NCBI GenBank assembly: GCA_913048295.1
Contig: CAJWWK010000008.1
Location: 1-60,793, forward strand
Length of the DNA stretch: 60,793 nucleotides
Direction: 5' to 3'
Source: an uncultured Dehalococcoidia bacterium
Lineage (GTDB): Bacteria > Chloroflexota > Dehalococcoidia > Lucifugimonadales > Lucifugimonadaceae
In this document: positions 35,207 to 44,736 of the stretch, in pieces
Layout: each line of letters starts with the position of its first letter
How positions within the stretch are numbered: position 1 is the stretch's first letter
Translations under genes and position numbers: made by a program
Notes under the pieces: model-generated
Told to the model about the DNA's origin: nothing
Seen by the model: the letters and a program-made list of their open reading frames with translations, nothing else
The model's database searches: none

Positions 35207-36686
35207 CTATCGTTCCGCCACCACCCACACCCGTTCGCCGTCCGTGCTGACCGTCACCGTCCCGCGGTCGCGAGTTACGTACACGGATTCCTCAGGCAGG
35301 CGTTCGTACAGCCGCTGCATCACTTCGTCATGGGGGTGAGAACTGGTTTTTGATGCCGGTCGTGACGATTGCCAGGGCCGTGTCGACGGCGTCGAGGAAG
35401 ACAGGACCGGTCGAAGTTCTGCTGCCGTGGTGCCCGACCTTCAGCACTGTCGATCGGACCCGCTGGTTGGTCTGCAGCAGGTCGGTTTCGGCTCTCGTTG
35501 TCATATCGCCGGTGAACAGGAACGACACACCGCGGAAGTCGAGCCGGACCACTGTGCCTTCGTCGTTGAAGTTCGAGCATTCGACAAGTACGCAGTTCGT
35601 CTGAAGCACGGTCATCGCGACATCGTCATCCAGCGTGACAACGATTCCCGATTGTGCCGTGATCACCCTCTCGTCACCGGAAATCAACTGCGTCCAGCTT
35701 TCGTAGATTGCCGAATCGTCGGGCACGCCGGAATCGACTATGGTACCGACATCGAACCCCTCGACGATCCGCTGCAACCCGCCCATGTGATCGGCGTCGG
35801 GGTGGGTTGACAGCACGACGTCGATGCGCCGGTCGAGCGGCGGTAAGACCGACTCCAGGTTCTGCACAGCCAGGTCGGAATCGTCTCCGCCATCAATAAG
35901 CAGCCTCGTTCCCGACGGCGTTTCGACCAGGATCATGTCGCCCCGGTTTGTCTCAAAGAACCTGAACTTGAGGTCACGGGGTGACGAATCCGTCAGGACG
36001 AAGCCAATCAGTGAAGCGGCCGCGATCAGCCAGACAGCGGTCACTGTGTATGTGTATCGACTTTTTCTCGGGTTCAGCGCGATTCCGGTGACAGTTGTTC
36101 CACCGATTCCAGTGCTGCGGAAAACGGCCGTCAGATGCCTCAATCGCGCGCTCAACGCTCGACGGTGGAGCAGGGCGAAAAGAACTCCGTACCACGCTGC
36201 CATCAACGCAATCGACACTTCATTAGCGGCATTCACCGTCCCGAACGGTAGTGAAGCGAACGTGTTGGCGATGAACGACATGTAGTTGCCGAGGCCCAGC
36301 GCGATAACACTTACGGCTACCACGGGTTCGGTCGCCAATGCGCCTGCAACCGCAACAAGCACCGATCCTCCGATGAAAAGTGGAAGCACAGGCACCAGCA
36401 ACAGTGTGCTCGGAATGCCCCAGACCGGGACTTCACCAAAGTAAAAGGCCACAAGCGGCGCGGTGACGAAGGTCGCTGCGATCGAGACCGACATACCGTA
36501 GACGATTCCGGTCAGGGGCCGTTTGGCGATAGCGGGTACACGCCTCGACGATTCGATCCATTCGCTGCCCCGCGCCGCGAAACGCGAGCTGAACAGCGCA
36601 ATGCCGAGCACCGCGGTGAAGCTGAGCTGGGGGTTTCCTAACCGCCTGGATTGGTCCGAGCGAAACGATGCTGCTGTTCGGTGCAT
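35207..36686 (-). pseudogene. comEC: comEC/rec2 fragment, 5'-truncated and 3'-frameshifted
   Basis: Encodes only the second half of ComEC, the inner-membrane DNA-uptake channel (normally ~750 residues). It begins inside the competence domain at NPQLSFTAVLGIALF and has several membrane helices. The C-terminal metallo-beta-lactamase-like domain has THPDADHMGG, FLFTGDM and GHHGSRTS. The N-terminal DUF4131 and first competence helices are absent, because the divergent enolase-superfamily gene begins 160 bp away. Near 35340 the frame shifts: the main frame ends IKNQFSPP-stop (35328), while the expected end continues in another frame from about 35340 to 35207 (HPHDEVMQRLYERL, then TVSTDGERVWVVAER). 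One extra base would explain it. The function is almost certainly lost. Confidence 0.82.
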
Positions 36687-36848
36687 TGATCGGTGCCACG
36701 GCGATACTCGTATTCACGAAATCTCCTGAGTTACGTAACGCAGGCTGATCCACCACCGCCCGCGAGTGGTTATACCCGTCGGTTCGCGCCTAGAATGCGT
36801 CCCGAAAACAAACCACCTTGGCCCGCACCAGGAGAAAGCTCCCGTCCA

Positions 36849-38003
36849 ATGAAGATCGAGCAAATTTCAGTAACCGTGTTCAACACAACGTCGAAAAAAG
36901 TCAACGACACCGATGGGCACACCCATCCCGGGCCGGAACACGATTCGCAGGAGGCTTTGCTGACAATTACGGACGATGAAGGCAACTCCGGCTATTCATT
37001 CGGTTCGTCCGAATCGCTGCGGCCTTATGTGATCGACAACTACGTCAAAAAGGTCTTCATGGGTGAAGACCCGATGGACCGAGAAAAACTCTGGATCAAT
37101 CTTGCGAAGTGGCAGCGAGGCAGCGGGGCGAACCTGACCGACCGCACTCTTGCTGTCGCCGAAATGACGCTCTGGGACCTCGCCGGCCGTGCGCTCCACA
37201 CCCCGGTCTGGAAAATGCTTGGCGGCTTTCGCGACAAAGTCCTGGCTTACGGATCGACCATGTGTGGCGATGAAGAGCCGGATGGTCTTGCCACTCCCGA
37301 GGACTACGCGAATTTTGCTGAGTGGATGGTGAACCGTGGCTACAAGGCGATCAAGCTCCACACGTGGATGCCCCCGGTTTCGTGGGCTCCCAGCGTAAAG
37401 ATGGACATCAAGGCATGCGCGGCTGTCCGTGAGGCCGTTGGACCGGACTTCCCGCTGATGCTCGACGCGAACCACTGGTATTCGCGTATGGAAGCCCTCG
37501 AATTGGGCAGGGGCATTCAGGCACTAGATTACTACTGGTACGAAGAGCCGATGGACGAGCATTCGACCGAGTCGTACCGCTGGCTCGCTGAACAGCTGGA
37601 AATTCCGATCATTGGCCCTGAATACGCATACGGCAAGTTCCACACCCGGGCCGAGTGGATCGCGACCAGGGCGTGCGATATTTCCCGGGTGGGCGTTGCC
37701 GATGTAGGTGGAATCGGTCCGAGCATGAAGATCGCCCACCTTGCCGAATCGTTCAACATGGACTGTGAAATCCATGGTGGTGGTGCCGGAAACCTTGCAG
37801 TAATCGGCGCTATTTCCAACACGACATGGTACGAGCGCGGCCTGCTGCACCCGTTCATCGATCACGATGAAGTCCCGAAGCACCTGAACTCGATTGTCGA
37901 CCCGATGGACGCTGACGGGAATATCCCGATGCCGACGCTTCCGGGTCTTGGCGAAGATATAAATTTTGATTACATCACCGAGCGCACAATCGAGACACAC
38001 TGA
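36849..38003 (+). CDS. Enolase-superfamily sugar-acid dehydratase/racemase (mandelate racemase type)
   Basis: 384 residues from ATG 36849 (MKIEQISV is the standard start; an upstream ATG at 36795 is open but non-conserved). The capping domain spans ~1-130. The barrel has GYKAIKLHTW (position of the KxK acid/base strand), LMLDANHWY with the first metal aspartate, WYEEPMDEHS with the second, IGPEYAYG with the third, SRVGVADVGGIGPSMKIAHLAE, and DCEIHGGGAGN with the histidine. Members use Mg2+ and abstract the proton alpha to a carboxylate. No substrate can be named. Expanded families of this type are known from SAR202-like marine Chloroflexota (general knowledge). Confidence 0.88.
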   Translation: MKIEQISVTVFNTTSKKVNDTDGHTHPGPEHDSQEALLTITDDEGNSGYSFGSSESLRPYVIDNYVKKVFMGEDPMDREKLWINLAKWQRGSGANLTDRTLAVAEMTLWDLAGRALHTPVWKMLGGFRDKVLAYGSTMCGDEEPDGLATPEDYANFAEWMVNRGYKAIKLHTWMPPVSWAPSVKMDIKACAAVREAVGPDFPLMLDANHWYSRMEALELGRGIQALDYYWYEEPMDEHSTESYRWLAEQLEIPIIGPEYAYGKFHTRAEWIATRACDISRVGVADVGGIGPSMKIAHLAESFNMDCEIHGGGAGNLAVIGAISNTTWYERGLLHPFIDHDEVPKHLNSIVDPMDADGNIPMPTLPGLGEDINFDYITERTIETH

Positions 38004-38061
38004 GAAGAGGCGCAATCATTCGAGACTCGAACTTCTGCGGCAGATCGTCTCGATAGAGGGC

Positions 38062-38089
38062 TTGTTGCCCGCTTCGACCTTCGTATAAT
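38062..38089 (+). promoter_or_regulatory. Predicted sigma-70 promoter for ilvE
   Basis: TTGTTG (38062-38067), a 16-bp spacer, and a perfect TATAAT (38084-38089). It lies about 145 bp upstream of the ilvE ATG, with no other gene in between. Confidence 0.6.
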
Positions 38090-38233
38090 TGCCCGGCTGG
38101 CGATACCAGGTATCCGATGTCGCTGAACAGTGCAGTTACTAATTTAATTTGAGCTGACACGCCCGCGCTATCTGCTTCCGTTTATTACGGGGGCGGGGCA
38201 TGCGGGCGTTGCTATAGATTCAGGAGAAAAGTC

Positions 38234-39169
38234 ATGACGCAACAGGCCTGGGCATTCCTCGGTGGGAAGCAAGTTCCCCTTGAGGACGCGAAGGTAGGCG
38301 TCAGGACGCACGCTCTCCATTACGGCACGGCGGTGTTCGAGGGGATTAGGGGCAACTGGAACGAGCGTACGGGCAAAGTGGTCATATTTCGATTGAAGGA
38401 GCACTACGAACGGCTTCTACGCGGTTGCAACATCCTGCGCATCGACCTTCCATACTCGGTGTACGATCTCTGCAAGATCACAACCGATCTACTCGAACGA
38501 AACGGCTACCGGGAAGACGTGTACATCCGCCCCCTCGCGTTCAAAGGCGAACAGCTCGTCGCCAATCTGAACCTCAAGACGGTGGAGGACGAGTTCACGA
38601 TCGTGATCGTTCCGTTCGGCTCGTACATCGATAACACTCGACCGCTCAAATGCCAGACTTCCTCGTGGCGAAGGCCGATGGACTCCTCGATGCCGACGGG
38701 CGTCAAGATTTCCGGTCTGTACACCACCAGCATTCTTGCGAAGACCGAGGCGATTGCGGCCGGGTTCGACGAGGCGATTCTGCTCAACCAGGACGGCACG
38801 GTGTCAGAGGGCAGCGGCGAAAACCTGTTCATGGTCCGTGACGGCGTCATCATCACTCCGTCGGAAACGGACAACTGCCTGCTGGGTATAACGCGCGACT
38901 CGGTCATCCGTCTGGCCGGGGAAGAACTCGGAATGGACGTCGTCCAGAGGCACATCCACCGCTCGGAGTTGTACCTGGCAGAAGAGGTTTTCCTTACCGG
39001 CACAGCCGCGCATGTCATCGCAGTCGGCGAGCTCGACCACCGCGCTATCAGCACTGGTGAAACCGGACCGATCACGAAAAAGCTTCAGGATCTGTATTTT
39101 TCGTCTGTTGTTGGTGACAACGATAAGTATTCTGACTGGTGCACGCTCGTATCGCCCTCGGGCGGATGA
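38234..39169 (+). CDS. ilvE: Branched-chain-amino-acid aminotransferase
   Basis: 311 residues. Class IV PLP aminotransferase that interconverts Val/Ile/Leu and their 2-oxo acids. Seen: HALHYGTAVFEGIRGNW, YIRPLAFKG, the Schiff-base lysine in GVKISGLYTTS, FDEAILLNQDGTVSEGSGENLF, and LLGITRDSVIRLAGEELG, then EVFLTGTAAHV. AGGAG eight bases before the ATG and a good upstream promoter mark the start. It serves the same pathway as the ilvBNC/leuAC operon, 14 kb away. Confidence 0.96.
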   Translation: MTQQAWAFLGGKQVPLEDAKVGVRTHALHYGTAVFEGIRGNWNERTGKVVIFRLKEHYERLLRGCNILRIDLPYSVYDLCKITTDLLERNGYREDVYIRPLAFKGEQLVANLNLKTVEDEFTIVIVPFGSYIDNTRPLKCQTSSWRRPMDSSMPTGVKISGLYTTSILAKTEAIAAGFDEAILLNQDGTVSEGSGENLFMVRDGVIITPSETDNCLLGITRDSVIRLAGEELGMDVVQRHIHRSELYLAEEVFLTGTAAHVIAVGELDHRAISTGETGPITKKLQDLYFSSVVGDNDKYSDWCTLVSPSGG

Positions 39170-39309
39170 CGGACCCTGGGCCGTTTGAGCCGGAAGACGT
39201 TGCCGTTCTGGCCCGGCGATACGGGCCGGGTCGACGTGTGGTCGCAGCGTGCTGGCACGACGGATCTCGGGGCACCAAAACTGGGCTAGAAAAGGTAGTG
39301 ACCGGCCAG

Positions 39310-39942
39310 ATGAATACTGATCCGCTGGCGGTGAGGGACGTCTTCGCAAGCCACTATTTTCTGCTCGCTTTTCTTGCAAGTCTCGGAACGACGCAGGTTG
39401 CGGTATCCATCTCGGGGGCACGTGGTCTGTGGCTTACGCCGCACCGAACGGTAACTCGCTGGCTGGGGATCGCCCTAATCGTTACCGGGTTCTTGATCTT
39501 CTTCGCCCAGCCGCTGTGGATAGAGGGACCGTGGGCGGCAGGATCGGTCGAAGCCGACTCGGTGAGTCGAGAGTGGGGGCAGGCCGACTGGGGAGACCTG
39601 AGTGGGGCGCGGAACGTCAACGATATTCATGGCGGACTGGACGGCACCAAGCAGGCGATCTGGTTTCCGCTTTCCGCGGTGCTGGCATTTGCAATTTCCG
39701 CCCTGTTTGGCGCACTGAATTTACGCGTATTTAAGACCACGGTTGGCCCGGGCGAACGACTCGGGCTTGATGAAGAAGGTGCTGGCGGGTTGACCGGTCT
39801 TGCACGCCGGTCATATTTCTCGAACCTGCCGGTTTCGTGGCGGCTTTTTACTTCGGAAGTTGGCGAGATCTGGCGCACTGGACTTGCATCCGCCGACCGC
39901 TGGAGCGTGTTCAGGGTGATTTTCGGAAGGTCAGGGGAATGA
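39310..39942 (+). CDS. Uncharacterised membrane protein
   Basis: 210 residues from the ATG at 39310; the frame is open to 39139 but overlaps ilvE. Three hydrophobic segments: SHYFLLAFLASLGTTQVAVS, WLGIALIVTGFLIFFAQPLW, and IWFPLSAVLAFAISALFGAL, with a polar loop rich in Glu/Asp/Trp (VEADSVSREWGQADWGDLSG) between the second and third. The family is not recognised. Its stop overlaps the ATG of the PAP2-like gene, so the two are probably translated together and may act at the membrane in one process. Confidence 0.65.
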   Translation: MNTDPLAVRDVFASHYFLLAFLASLGTTQVAVSISGARGLWLTPHRTVTRWLGIALIVTGFLIFFAQPLWIEGPWAAGSVEADSVSREWGQADWGDLSGARNVNDIHGGLDGTKQAIWFPLSAVLAFAISALFGALNLRVFKTTVGPGERLGLDEEGAGGLTGLARRSYFSNLPVSWRLFTSEVGEIWRTGLASADRWSVFRVIFGRSGE

Positions 39943-40526
39943 ACTCGCTCGACGCCGACCTTGTGATACGGCTGAACGGCCTTTCGGGGAACATCGCGAT
40001 TTTCGACGACCTGATGCGGTTTGTTGCCAGCGACTACCTGATGCCACTGATTTTCTCACTCTGCATGCTGGCGCTGTGGTTTTCGGGTCGTAGTCCGGCA
40101 GAGCGAGCGAAATACCAGCTTGCCACGCTCGTCGGTATCAGTGCGCTTGCACTTTCGAACATCGCCGTCTGGCTCATCAACATCACCTGGGAGCGCCCGC
40201 GCCCGTTTATCGATCACGGAGATCAACTGAACCTGCTGTTCTACCCCCCGACGGACCCGTCGTTCCCCGCGAACCCCGTGGCGATTGGATTTGCCGCCGC
40301 CGCTGCGGCGTGGAGCGTCAACAGAAAATTCGGCTGGTGGATGTTCGCGGCCGCGAGCCTGTACGGCTTTTCACGGCTATACGCCGGTGTTTTCTATCCG
40401 ACCGATATCGTCGGCGGCGCGATCGTGGGGGTAGCTGTATTCGGATTCACCAGCTACCTGCGCCGGTTCCTCGAACCGCTCGTGACCACGTTTGTCAGGC
40501 TCATGCGCGGTTTGTCAGCCGCCTGA
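39939..40526 (+). CDS. PAP2-fold membrane protein lacking catalytic histidines
   Basis: 195 residues from ATG 39939 (AGGGGA just upstream, coupled to the previous gene); a longer frame to 39837 overlaps that gene. Five to six membrane segments in the PAP2/undecaprenyl-diphosphate-phosphatase pattern. Motif 1 is NITWERPRPF (the usual KX6RP has Asn at the Lys position). Motif 2 is SFPANP instead of SFPSGH. Motif 3 is SRLYAGVFYPTD instead of SRX5HX3D. Thus both catalytic histidines are replaced (Pro113, Phe152), while the arginines and the Asp remain. A phosphatase reaction is unlikely; a binding, flipping or scaffold role is an inference. It converges with the CpsB-like gene, overlapping by 26 nt. 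Confidence 0.82.
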   Translation: MNSLDADLVIRLNGLSGNIAIFDDLMRFVASDYLMPLIFSLCMLALWFSGRSPAERAKYQLATLVGISALALSNIAVWLINITWERPRPFIDHGDQLNLLFYPPTDPSFPANPVAIGFAAAAAAWSVNRKFGWWMFAAASLYGFSRLYAGVFYPTDIVGGAIVGVAVFGFTSYLRRFLEPLVTTFVRLMRGLSAA

Positions 40527-41379
40527 TTCTGCGTCGCCATCGACGTCGCAGACGTTCCGATAACGGATTGCTTATCTTGATGCTCGGAGCCCGGACCCAG
40601 ACCCTCCGGACCCTTGGTGAAACGGTCGGCTCTCGCTGTGGTGAGCGACCCTCCAGAAGCATGTCCGGATTGGTCTCGAATAGGTCTATGGCGTCCTGTT
40701 CATCGACCAGCTCGGCAACTACGTCGAATGCATCGCTGAGTTCTGGCGACCTCGGTGCCTGGACCGCGTGCATTTCGGATGCCACAACATGGGCGATGCC
40801 GCGCCTGACGAACTGCTCGGCAGCCCTCTTTGCGCCTGCACCGTTCTGCCCTGTCAAGCTTCCGGCGGCGATCTGGACGACCACGCCATCGTTGACAAGC
40901 CCCTGCAGACGCTTTGGCCGACGTTGAAATTCGATGTTTCGTTCCGGATGGGCCAGTACTGGCACGAGCCGTTGTGTAAGGAGCCGCCCGATTACGTCCT
41001 CTATATAGGACGGAGCCCTGTTGAACGGCGGCTCCACCAGCAAAAACGGGGTCCTGTTAAGAGTGATCGCACTCTCAGCGTCGACGAGGTCGGGCAGTGA
41101 AGTGTCGAGTCGATTTGTCATACCGGTGAAGATGCGGACCGACGGCGCGTTTCTCTGGGCCGAATCGCTTCGCAGGGCGGCGTTCAACGTATCGGCCAAG
41201 TCACGGACCATTCGTGGGCTCTGGCGTTCAAGTTCCATGTCGCGATAGTGGGGGGTTGCCACTATCGTGTCGGTGCCGTCGCGTGCGGCCATTCGGGCCA
41301 TCGCCAGGCTCTCTTCGACCGTAACCGGACCATCGTCCAGCCCCGGCAATATGTGTGCGTGGATGTCGACTCGTGCCAT
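40501..41379 (-). CDS. CpsB/CapC-type PHP-family phosphatase
   Basis: 292 residues. Starts MARVDIHAHILPGLDDGP, the signature of the bacterial tyrosine phosphatases CpsB/YwqE that control capsule/exopolysaccharide export kinases. Metal-site motifs: HxH (H7, H9), DDG, ATPHY, LAHPERN, and SEMH (usually SDxH). The position of the metal-binding glutamate (family G-Q-E-x-R) reads GMTNR, so one ligand looks lost. A basic Arg-rich tail (RLRRRWRRRIRRL) ends the protein. No tyrosine kinase or polymerisation gene is adjacent. Activity is uncertain. Confidence 0.82.
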   Translation of the reverse strand: MARVDIHAHILPGLDDGPVTVEESLAMARMAARDGTDTIVATPHYRDMELERQSPRMVRDLADTLNAALRSDSAQRNAPSVRIFTGMTNRLDTSLPDLVDAESAITLNRTPFLLVEPPFNRAPSYIEDVIGRLLTQRLVPVLAHPERNIEFQRRPKRLQGLVNDGVVVQIAAGSLTGQNGAGAKRAAEQFVRRGIAHVVASEMHAVQAPRSPELSDAFDVVAELVDEQDAIDLFETNPDMLLEGRSPQREPTVSPRVRRVWVRAPSIKISNPLSERLRRRWRRRIRRLTNRA

Positions 41380-41432
41380 TAGTAGCTAATTCCTCGAACG
41401 CGCCCGCTGCGGGCCGTGCCAGTTAGTTGCCT

Positions 41433-42185
41433 CTATGTTCGGGCCGTCAGGCGGCGAAAAGCTTCACCGTACTCGAAACCGTAACCTTTTGCCGCATCGG
41501 CGTGGTGTGCCCGCATGCGCAGGTCCATATCGGAACCAAACGATAAACCAGGAATCTGGCTTTTGTGCTGCGCCAGTGCCTTGATCTTCGTATCGACTGA
41601 ATCAGTAACGTCCACGATCACATCGGCCTGATCGGTACCCCAGTAAAACAGGTGCTTCACCTTGTAGGGCTCGATGCCGCCTGTGAGCTGTTCAGGGAAA
41701 TGCAGGTGGTCCCGGGCATAAGGGTAGATGGCATCCTGGACCGTTATCCCAACGCTCCTGTGATCGCGGTGTTGGAAGCCGTTGGTGCGGTTCTGGTCGT
41801 GAGTGAAAACGACCTCCGGGCGATACTTTCTGAGGACACGAACGATCTCGCCGAGGAATACACGGTCTGCATCAAGCTCGCCGTCCGGGTGATCAAGCAC
41901 CACGATGTCGCCGACTCCGATCGCATCGGCCGCTGCCCTCTGTTCGGTCGCTCGAATTTCCACGATTCGGTCTGAAATCATAGCGAGGTCGTTCGAACCA
42001 CTACTACCCGTTGTGCACTGGACGTACGTGATTTCAGTGCCGTTCGCGGCCCACAGTGCCGCGGTAGCCCCGGCACCAATCTCTGCGTCGTCCGGGTGGG
42101 CGAATATCACCATCGCCCGCCGCGGTACTTCTTCGATCACTTCATATTTCGTCACCCTGTTCGGTGTCGAAAAAGGGTAGGTCAT
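41433..42185 (-). CDS. PIG-L/LmbE-family deacetylase
   Basis: 250 residues from the ATG at 42185 (GGGAGA four bases upstream; an in-frame start 16 codons upstream is weaker). Zn2+ motif AHPDDAEIGAG at about residue 28, then FTHDQNRTNGFQHRDHRSVG with the second metal histidine, and a C-terminal ALAQHKSQIPGL. Members remove N-acetyl groups from amino sugars (MshB, BshB, PIG-L) or mycothiol-type conjugates. Substrate unknown. Confidence 0.9.
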   Translation of the reverse strand: MTYPFSTPNRVTKYEVIEEVPRRAMVIFAHPDDAEIGAGATAALWAANGTEITYVQCTTGSSGSNDLAMISDRIVEIRATEQRAAADAIGVGDIVVLDHPDGELDADRVFLGEIVRVLRKYRPEVVFTHDQNRTNGFQHRDHRSVGITVQDAIYPYARDHLHFPEQLTGGIEPYKVKHLFYWGTDQADVIVDVTDSVDTKIKALAQHKSQIPGLSFGSDMDLRMRAHHADAAKGYGFEYGEAFRRLTART

Positions 42186-42450
42186 TGGTTCTCCCGAGGG
42201 TGGTTCACCAGGCTGGCAGCGCGCACGAAGCAACCCATGATAGCGACAGGGCGGGATACTTCACTGATTTCTGGCAATGAGAAGCGAACGCCCGGTGCCG
42301 GATATAGACTTTAAATACGTTCTCGTGTCGTCACTCGCAAAACGCCGGAAAGACACCGGAACCCCGGAACTGGAACCCTGAGCTGGAAGCAAAGCAACAC
42401 AACGCGCCCGCGCCGGTAAATAAACAGAACGGTGTGGAATCGGAGAACCC

Positions 42451-43695
42451 ATGTCGGCAGTTGCCACTATCGATCCTGAAATCAAGCGAATCATCGAAAA
42501 TGAAGAAAAGCGCCAGCGTGAACAGCTGGTGATGATCGCTTCTGAAAACTACACCAGCGCCGCGGTGCTCGAGGCCACGGGATCGGTGCTTACCAACAAG
42601 TACGCCGAGGGCTACCCCGGTCGCCGCTACTACGCTGGCTGCGAGAACGTCGACATTTCCGAACAACTTGCCATCGACCGTGCAAAGGAACTGTTCGGTG
42701 CCGACCGCACCAACGTGCAGCCCCATTCTGGCTCGCAGGCGAACATGGCGGCATTCTTCGCACTCGCAGCACCTGGCGACCGGATCATGGGCATGTCGCT
42801 CGACCACGGCGGGCATTTGACACACGGCTCGCCGGTCAACTTCTCAGGTAAGCTCTACGAGTTCGGGCACTATGGTGTGGACCCCGATAGCGAGGCACTC
42901 GATTACGACGAGGTGCAACGCCAGGCCGAAGCGTTCAGGCCTTCGGTGATCATTGCCGGTTATACCGCGTATCCGCTGACGATCGATTTCAAGCGTTTTC
43001 GTGAGATTGCCGACTCCGTTGGAGCGGCATTACTGGTCGATATGGCCCACATCGCCGGCCTGATCGCCGGCGGCGCACACCCGTCGCCTGTGGGACTTGC
43101 CGACATCGTGACAACCACTACCCACAAGACGCTGCGGGGTCCCCGTGGCGCAATGGCCCTGATGACGAAGGACCTTGCTCGCAAGTACAACTCGGCAGTG
43201 TTCCCGAACATGCAGGGCGGTCCGATGCAGCACGTGATCGCAGCCAAGGCCGTGGCATTCCGGGAAGCGATGCGCCCCGAATTTAAGGACTACGCCCACC
43301 AGATCGTGCAAAACGCGAAGGCGCTTGCGAGCGGGCTTTCGGCAGGTGGTCTGAGGATCGTTGCCGGTGGGACCGAAAACCACCTGATGCTTGTCGATAC
43401 ACGGCCGCTGGGACTCACCGGACGGGATGCCGAGGCCGCGCTTATTGCCGCGGGCCTGGTCGTGAATAAGAATGCCATACCGTTCGACCCTGAACCGCCG
43501 ATGGTCACATCGGGCGTTCGAATTGGGACTCCGGCGCTAACGTCAAGACAACTGAACGTAACGGATATGGAACAGGTTGCCGGGTACATTCTTGAAGCGC
43601 TCAGGGCTCATGCCGACGAATCGAAACTATCGAAACTCGGCACTGAAGTAGCAGGTTTCGCATCGAAATTCCCTGTGCCGGGTCTCGATAGCTAA
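42451..43695 (+). CDS. glyA: Serine hydroxymethyltransferase
   Basis: 414 residues, complete. Interconverts serine and glycine with tetrahydrofolate. Visible: [55 protein letters not shown], the PLP-lysine segment [30 protein letters not shown], and [17 protein letters not shown] six to ten bases before the ATG. No glycine riboswitch found in the 265-bp leader. Confidence 0.97.
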   Translation: MSAVATIDPEIKRIIENEEKRQREQLVMIASENYTSAAVLEATGSVLTNKYAEGYPGRRYYAGCENVDISEQLAIDRAKELFGADRTNVQPHSGSQANMAAFFALAAPGDRIMGMSLDHGGHLTHGSPVNFSGKLYEFGHYGVDPDSEALDYDEVQRQAEAFRPSVIIAGYTAYPLTIDFKRFREIADSVGAALLVDMAHIAGLIAGGAHPSPVGLADIVTTTTHKTLRGPRGAMALMTKDLARKYNSAVFPNMQGGPMQHVIAAKAVAFREAMRPEFKDYAHQIVQNAKALASGLSAGGLRIVAGGTENHLMLVDTRPLGLTGRDAEAALIAAGLVVNKNAIPFDPEPPMVTSGVRIGTPALTSRQLNVTDMEQVAGYILEALRAHADESKLSKLGTEVAGFASKFPVPGLDS

Positions 43696-43840
43696 CCTGG
43701 CTTACGGGAAGCCAAAACGGTGGAATTGTGCCAACTGGCTTGCAGCCACCGATTGCAGCCACGAAAATGGGTACAGACGCGCTGTAATAGCGTGATAAAC
43801 TGAATCGGTTTCGCGCTAATTAGAAGAACACGGTGGATAG

Positions 43841-44161
43841 TTGAGAAAGTACGAATTAGTCTGGATTCTCGGTAACGATGCTGGCGAAGAGCAGGGTGCC
43901 GAGTCCGTCGAGAAAATCACTTCGCTTGTGACTGATGCCGGTGGCGAGGTATCGGCAATGGATATCTGGGGCAAACGGACGCTTGCCTATCCGATCCAAA
44001 AGAACAACGAGGGCTACTACCTACAGGCCAACTTTGAGCTGGACGGCACAAAGGCACAGGAGCTTGAGCACGCGATCGATGCCGATCAGTTGATTATTCG
44101 ACACCTGCTGGTCCGGGATGAGCCGAAGCCGATCATCGTCGAAGCAGAGGCTGCGCAGTAG
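43841..44161 (+). CDS. rpsF: 30S ribosomal protein bS6
   Basis: 106 residues. Start TTG with GGTGGA just upstream, then RKYELVWILGND (S6 beta strand), DIWGKRTLAYPIQKNNEGYYLQANFELDG, and IIRHLLVRDE with a short acidic tail. First gene of the usual S6-SSB-S18 operon, 50 bp before ssb. bS6 heterodimerises with S18 on the platform. Confidence 0.96.
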   Translation: MRKYELVWILGNDAGEEQGAESVEKITSLVTDAGGEVSAMDIWGKRTLAYPIQKNNEGYYLQANFELDGTKAQELEHAIDADQLIIRHLLVRDEPKPIIVEAEAAQ

Positions 44162-44210
44162 ATCGATAAGCCTAATCAGCGAGACCTAAAGAGCTACAGG
44201 CAATTTTCAA

Positions 44211-44669
44211 TTGAGTCTTAATCAAATACTCCTCATCGGGCGCGCAGGTACTGACCCCGAGATGCGCTACACGCCCAGTGGAACTCCGGTCACAAACTTC
44301 CGCCTTGCGGTAAGCAACAACCGGCGCGACCAGAACGGCGAGTGGACCGAGGACACCGAATGGTTCACGGTAACGGCCTGGGAACGCCAGGCGGAATCGG
44401 TGAATCAATACCTGGCAAAAGGTCGTCGCGTTTTCGTCGACGGGCGATTGTCGACACGGCAGTACACAAGCAATTCCGGCGAGGCACGCACATCGCTGGA
44501 AGTTAAAGCGTTCAGAGTCGTCTTCCTAGATTCCCAAAGCGGTGAATCTGCGGGCGCCGATGCACCACCTGGTGCACAATCTTATTCACCAGGCTCATCA
44601 GGTGCGTCAGGTTCTGACGCACCTGCGACAAGCAACCCAACAGAAGACGTGGAGGAACTGCCCTGGTAG
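44211..44669 (+). CDS. ssb: Single-stranded DNA-binding protein
   Basis: 152 residues. TTG start, SLNQILLIGRAGTDPEMRYTP, PVTNFRLAVSNNRRD, TEWFTVTAWERQAESVNQYLAKGRRVFVDGRLSTRQ, an OB fold to about residue 105, then a Gly/Ser/Pro/Ala tail ending EDVEELPW, close to the canonical acidic tip DDDIPF that recruits repair proteins. The last residues carry Trp instead of Phe. Confidence 0.96.
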   Translation: MSLNQILLIGRAGTDPEMRYTPSGTPVTNFRLAVSNNRRDQNGEWTEDTEWFTVTAWERQAESVNQYLAKGRRVFVDGRLSTRQYTSNSGEARTSLEVKAFRVVFLDSQSGESAGADAPPGAQSYSPGSSGASGSDAPATSNPTEDVEELPW

Positions 44670-44736
44670 CAGTTTCCGCGTGGGGTCCGGCCGGTGTTTG
44701 CCGTGCGGTTCCACAGTCCATTCCGCGAGGTAAAAA

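Noticed and set aside
42186-42450. Glycine riboswitch upstream of glyA
   Set aside because: The leader lacks the conserved glycine aptamer cores; no tandem pattern seen.
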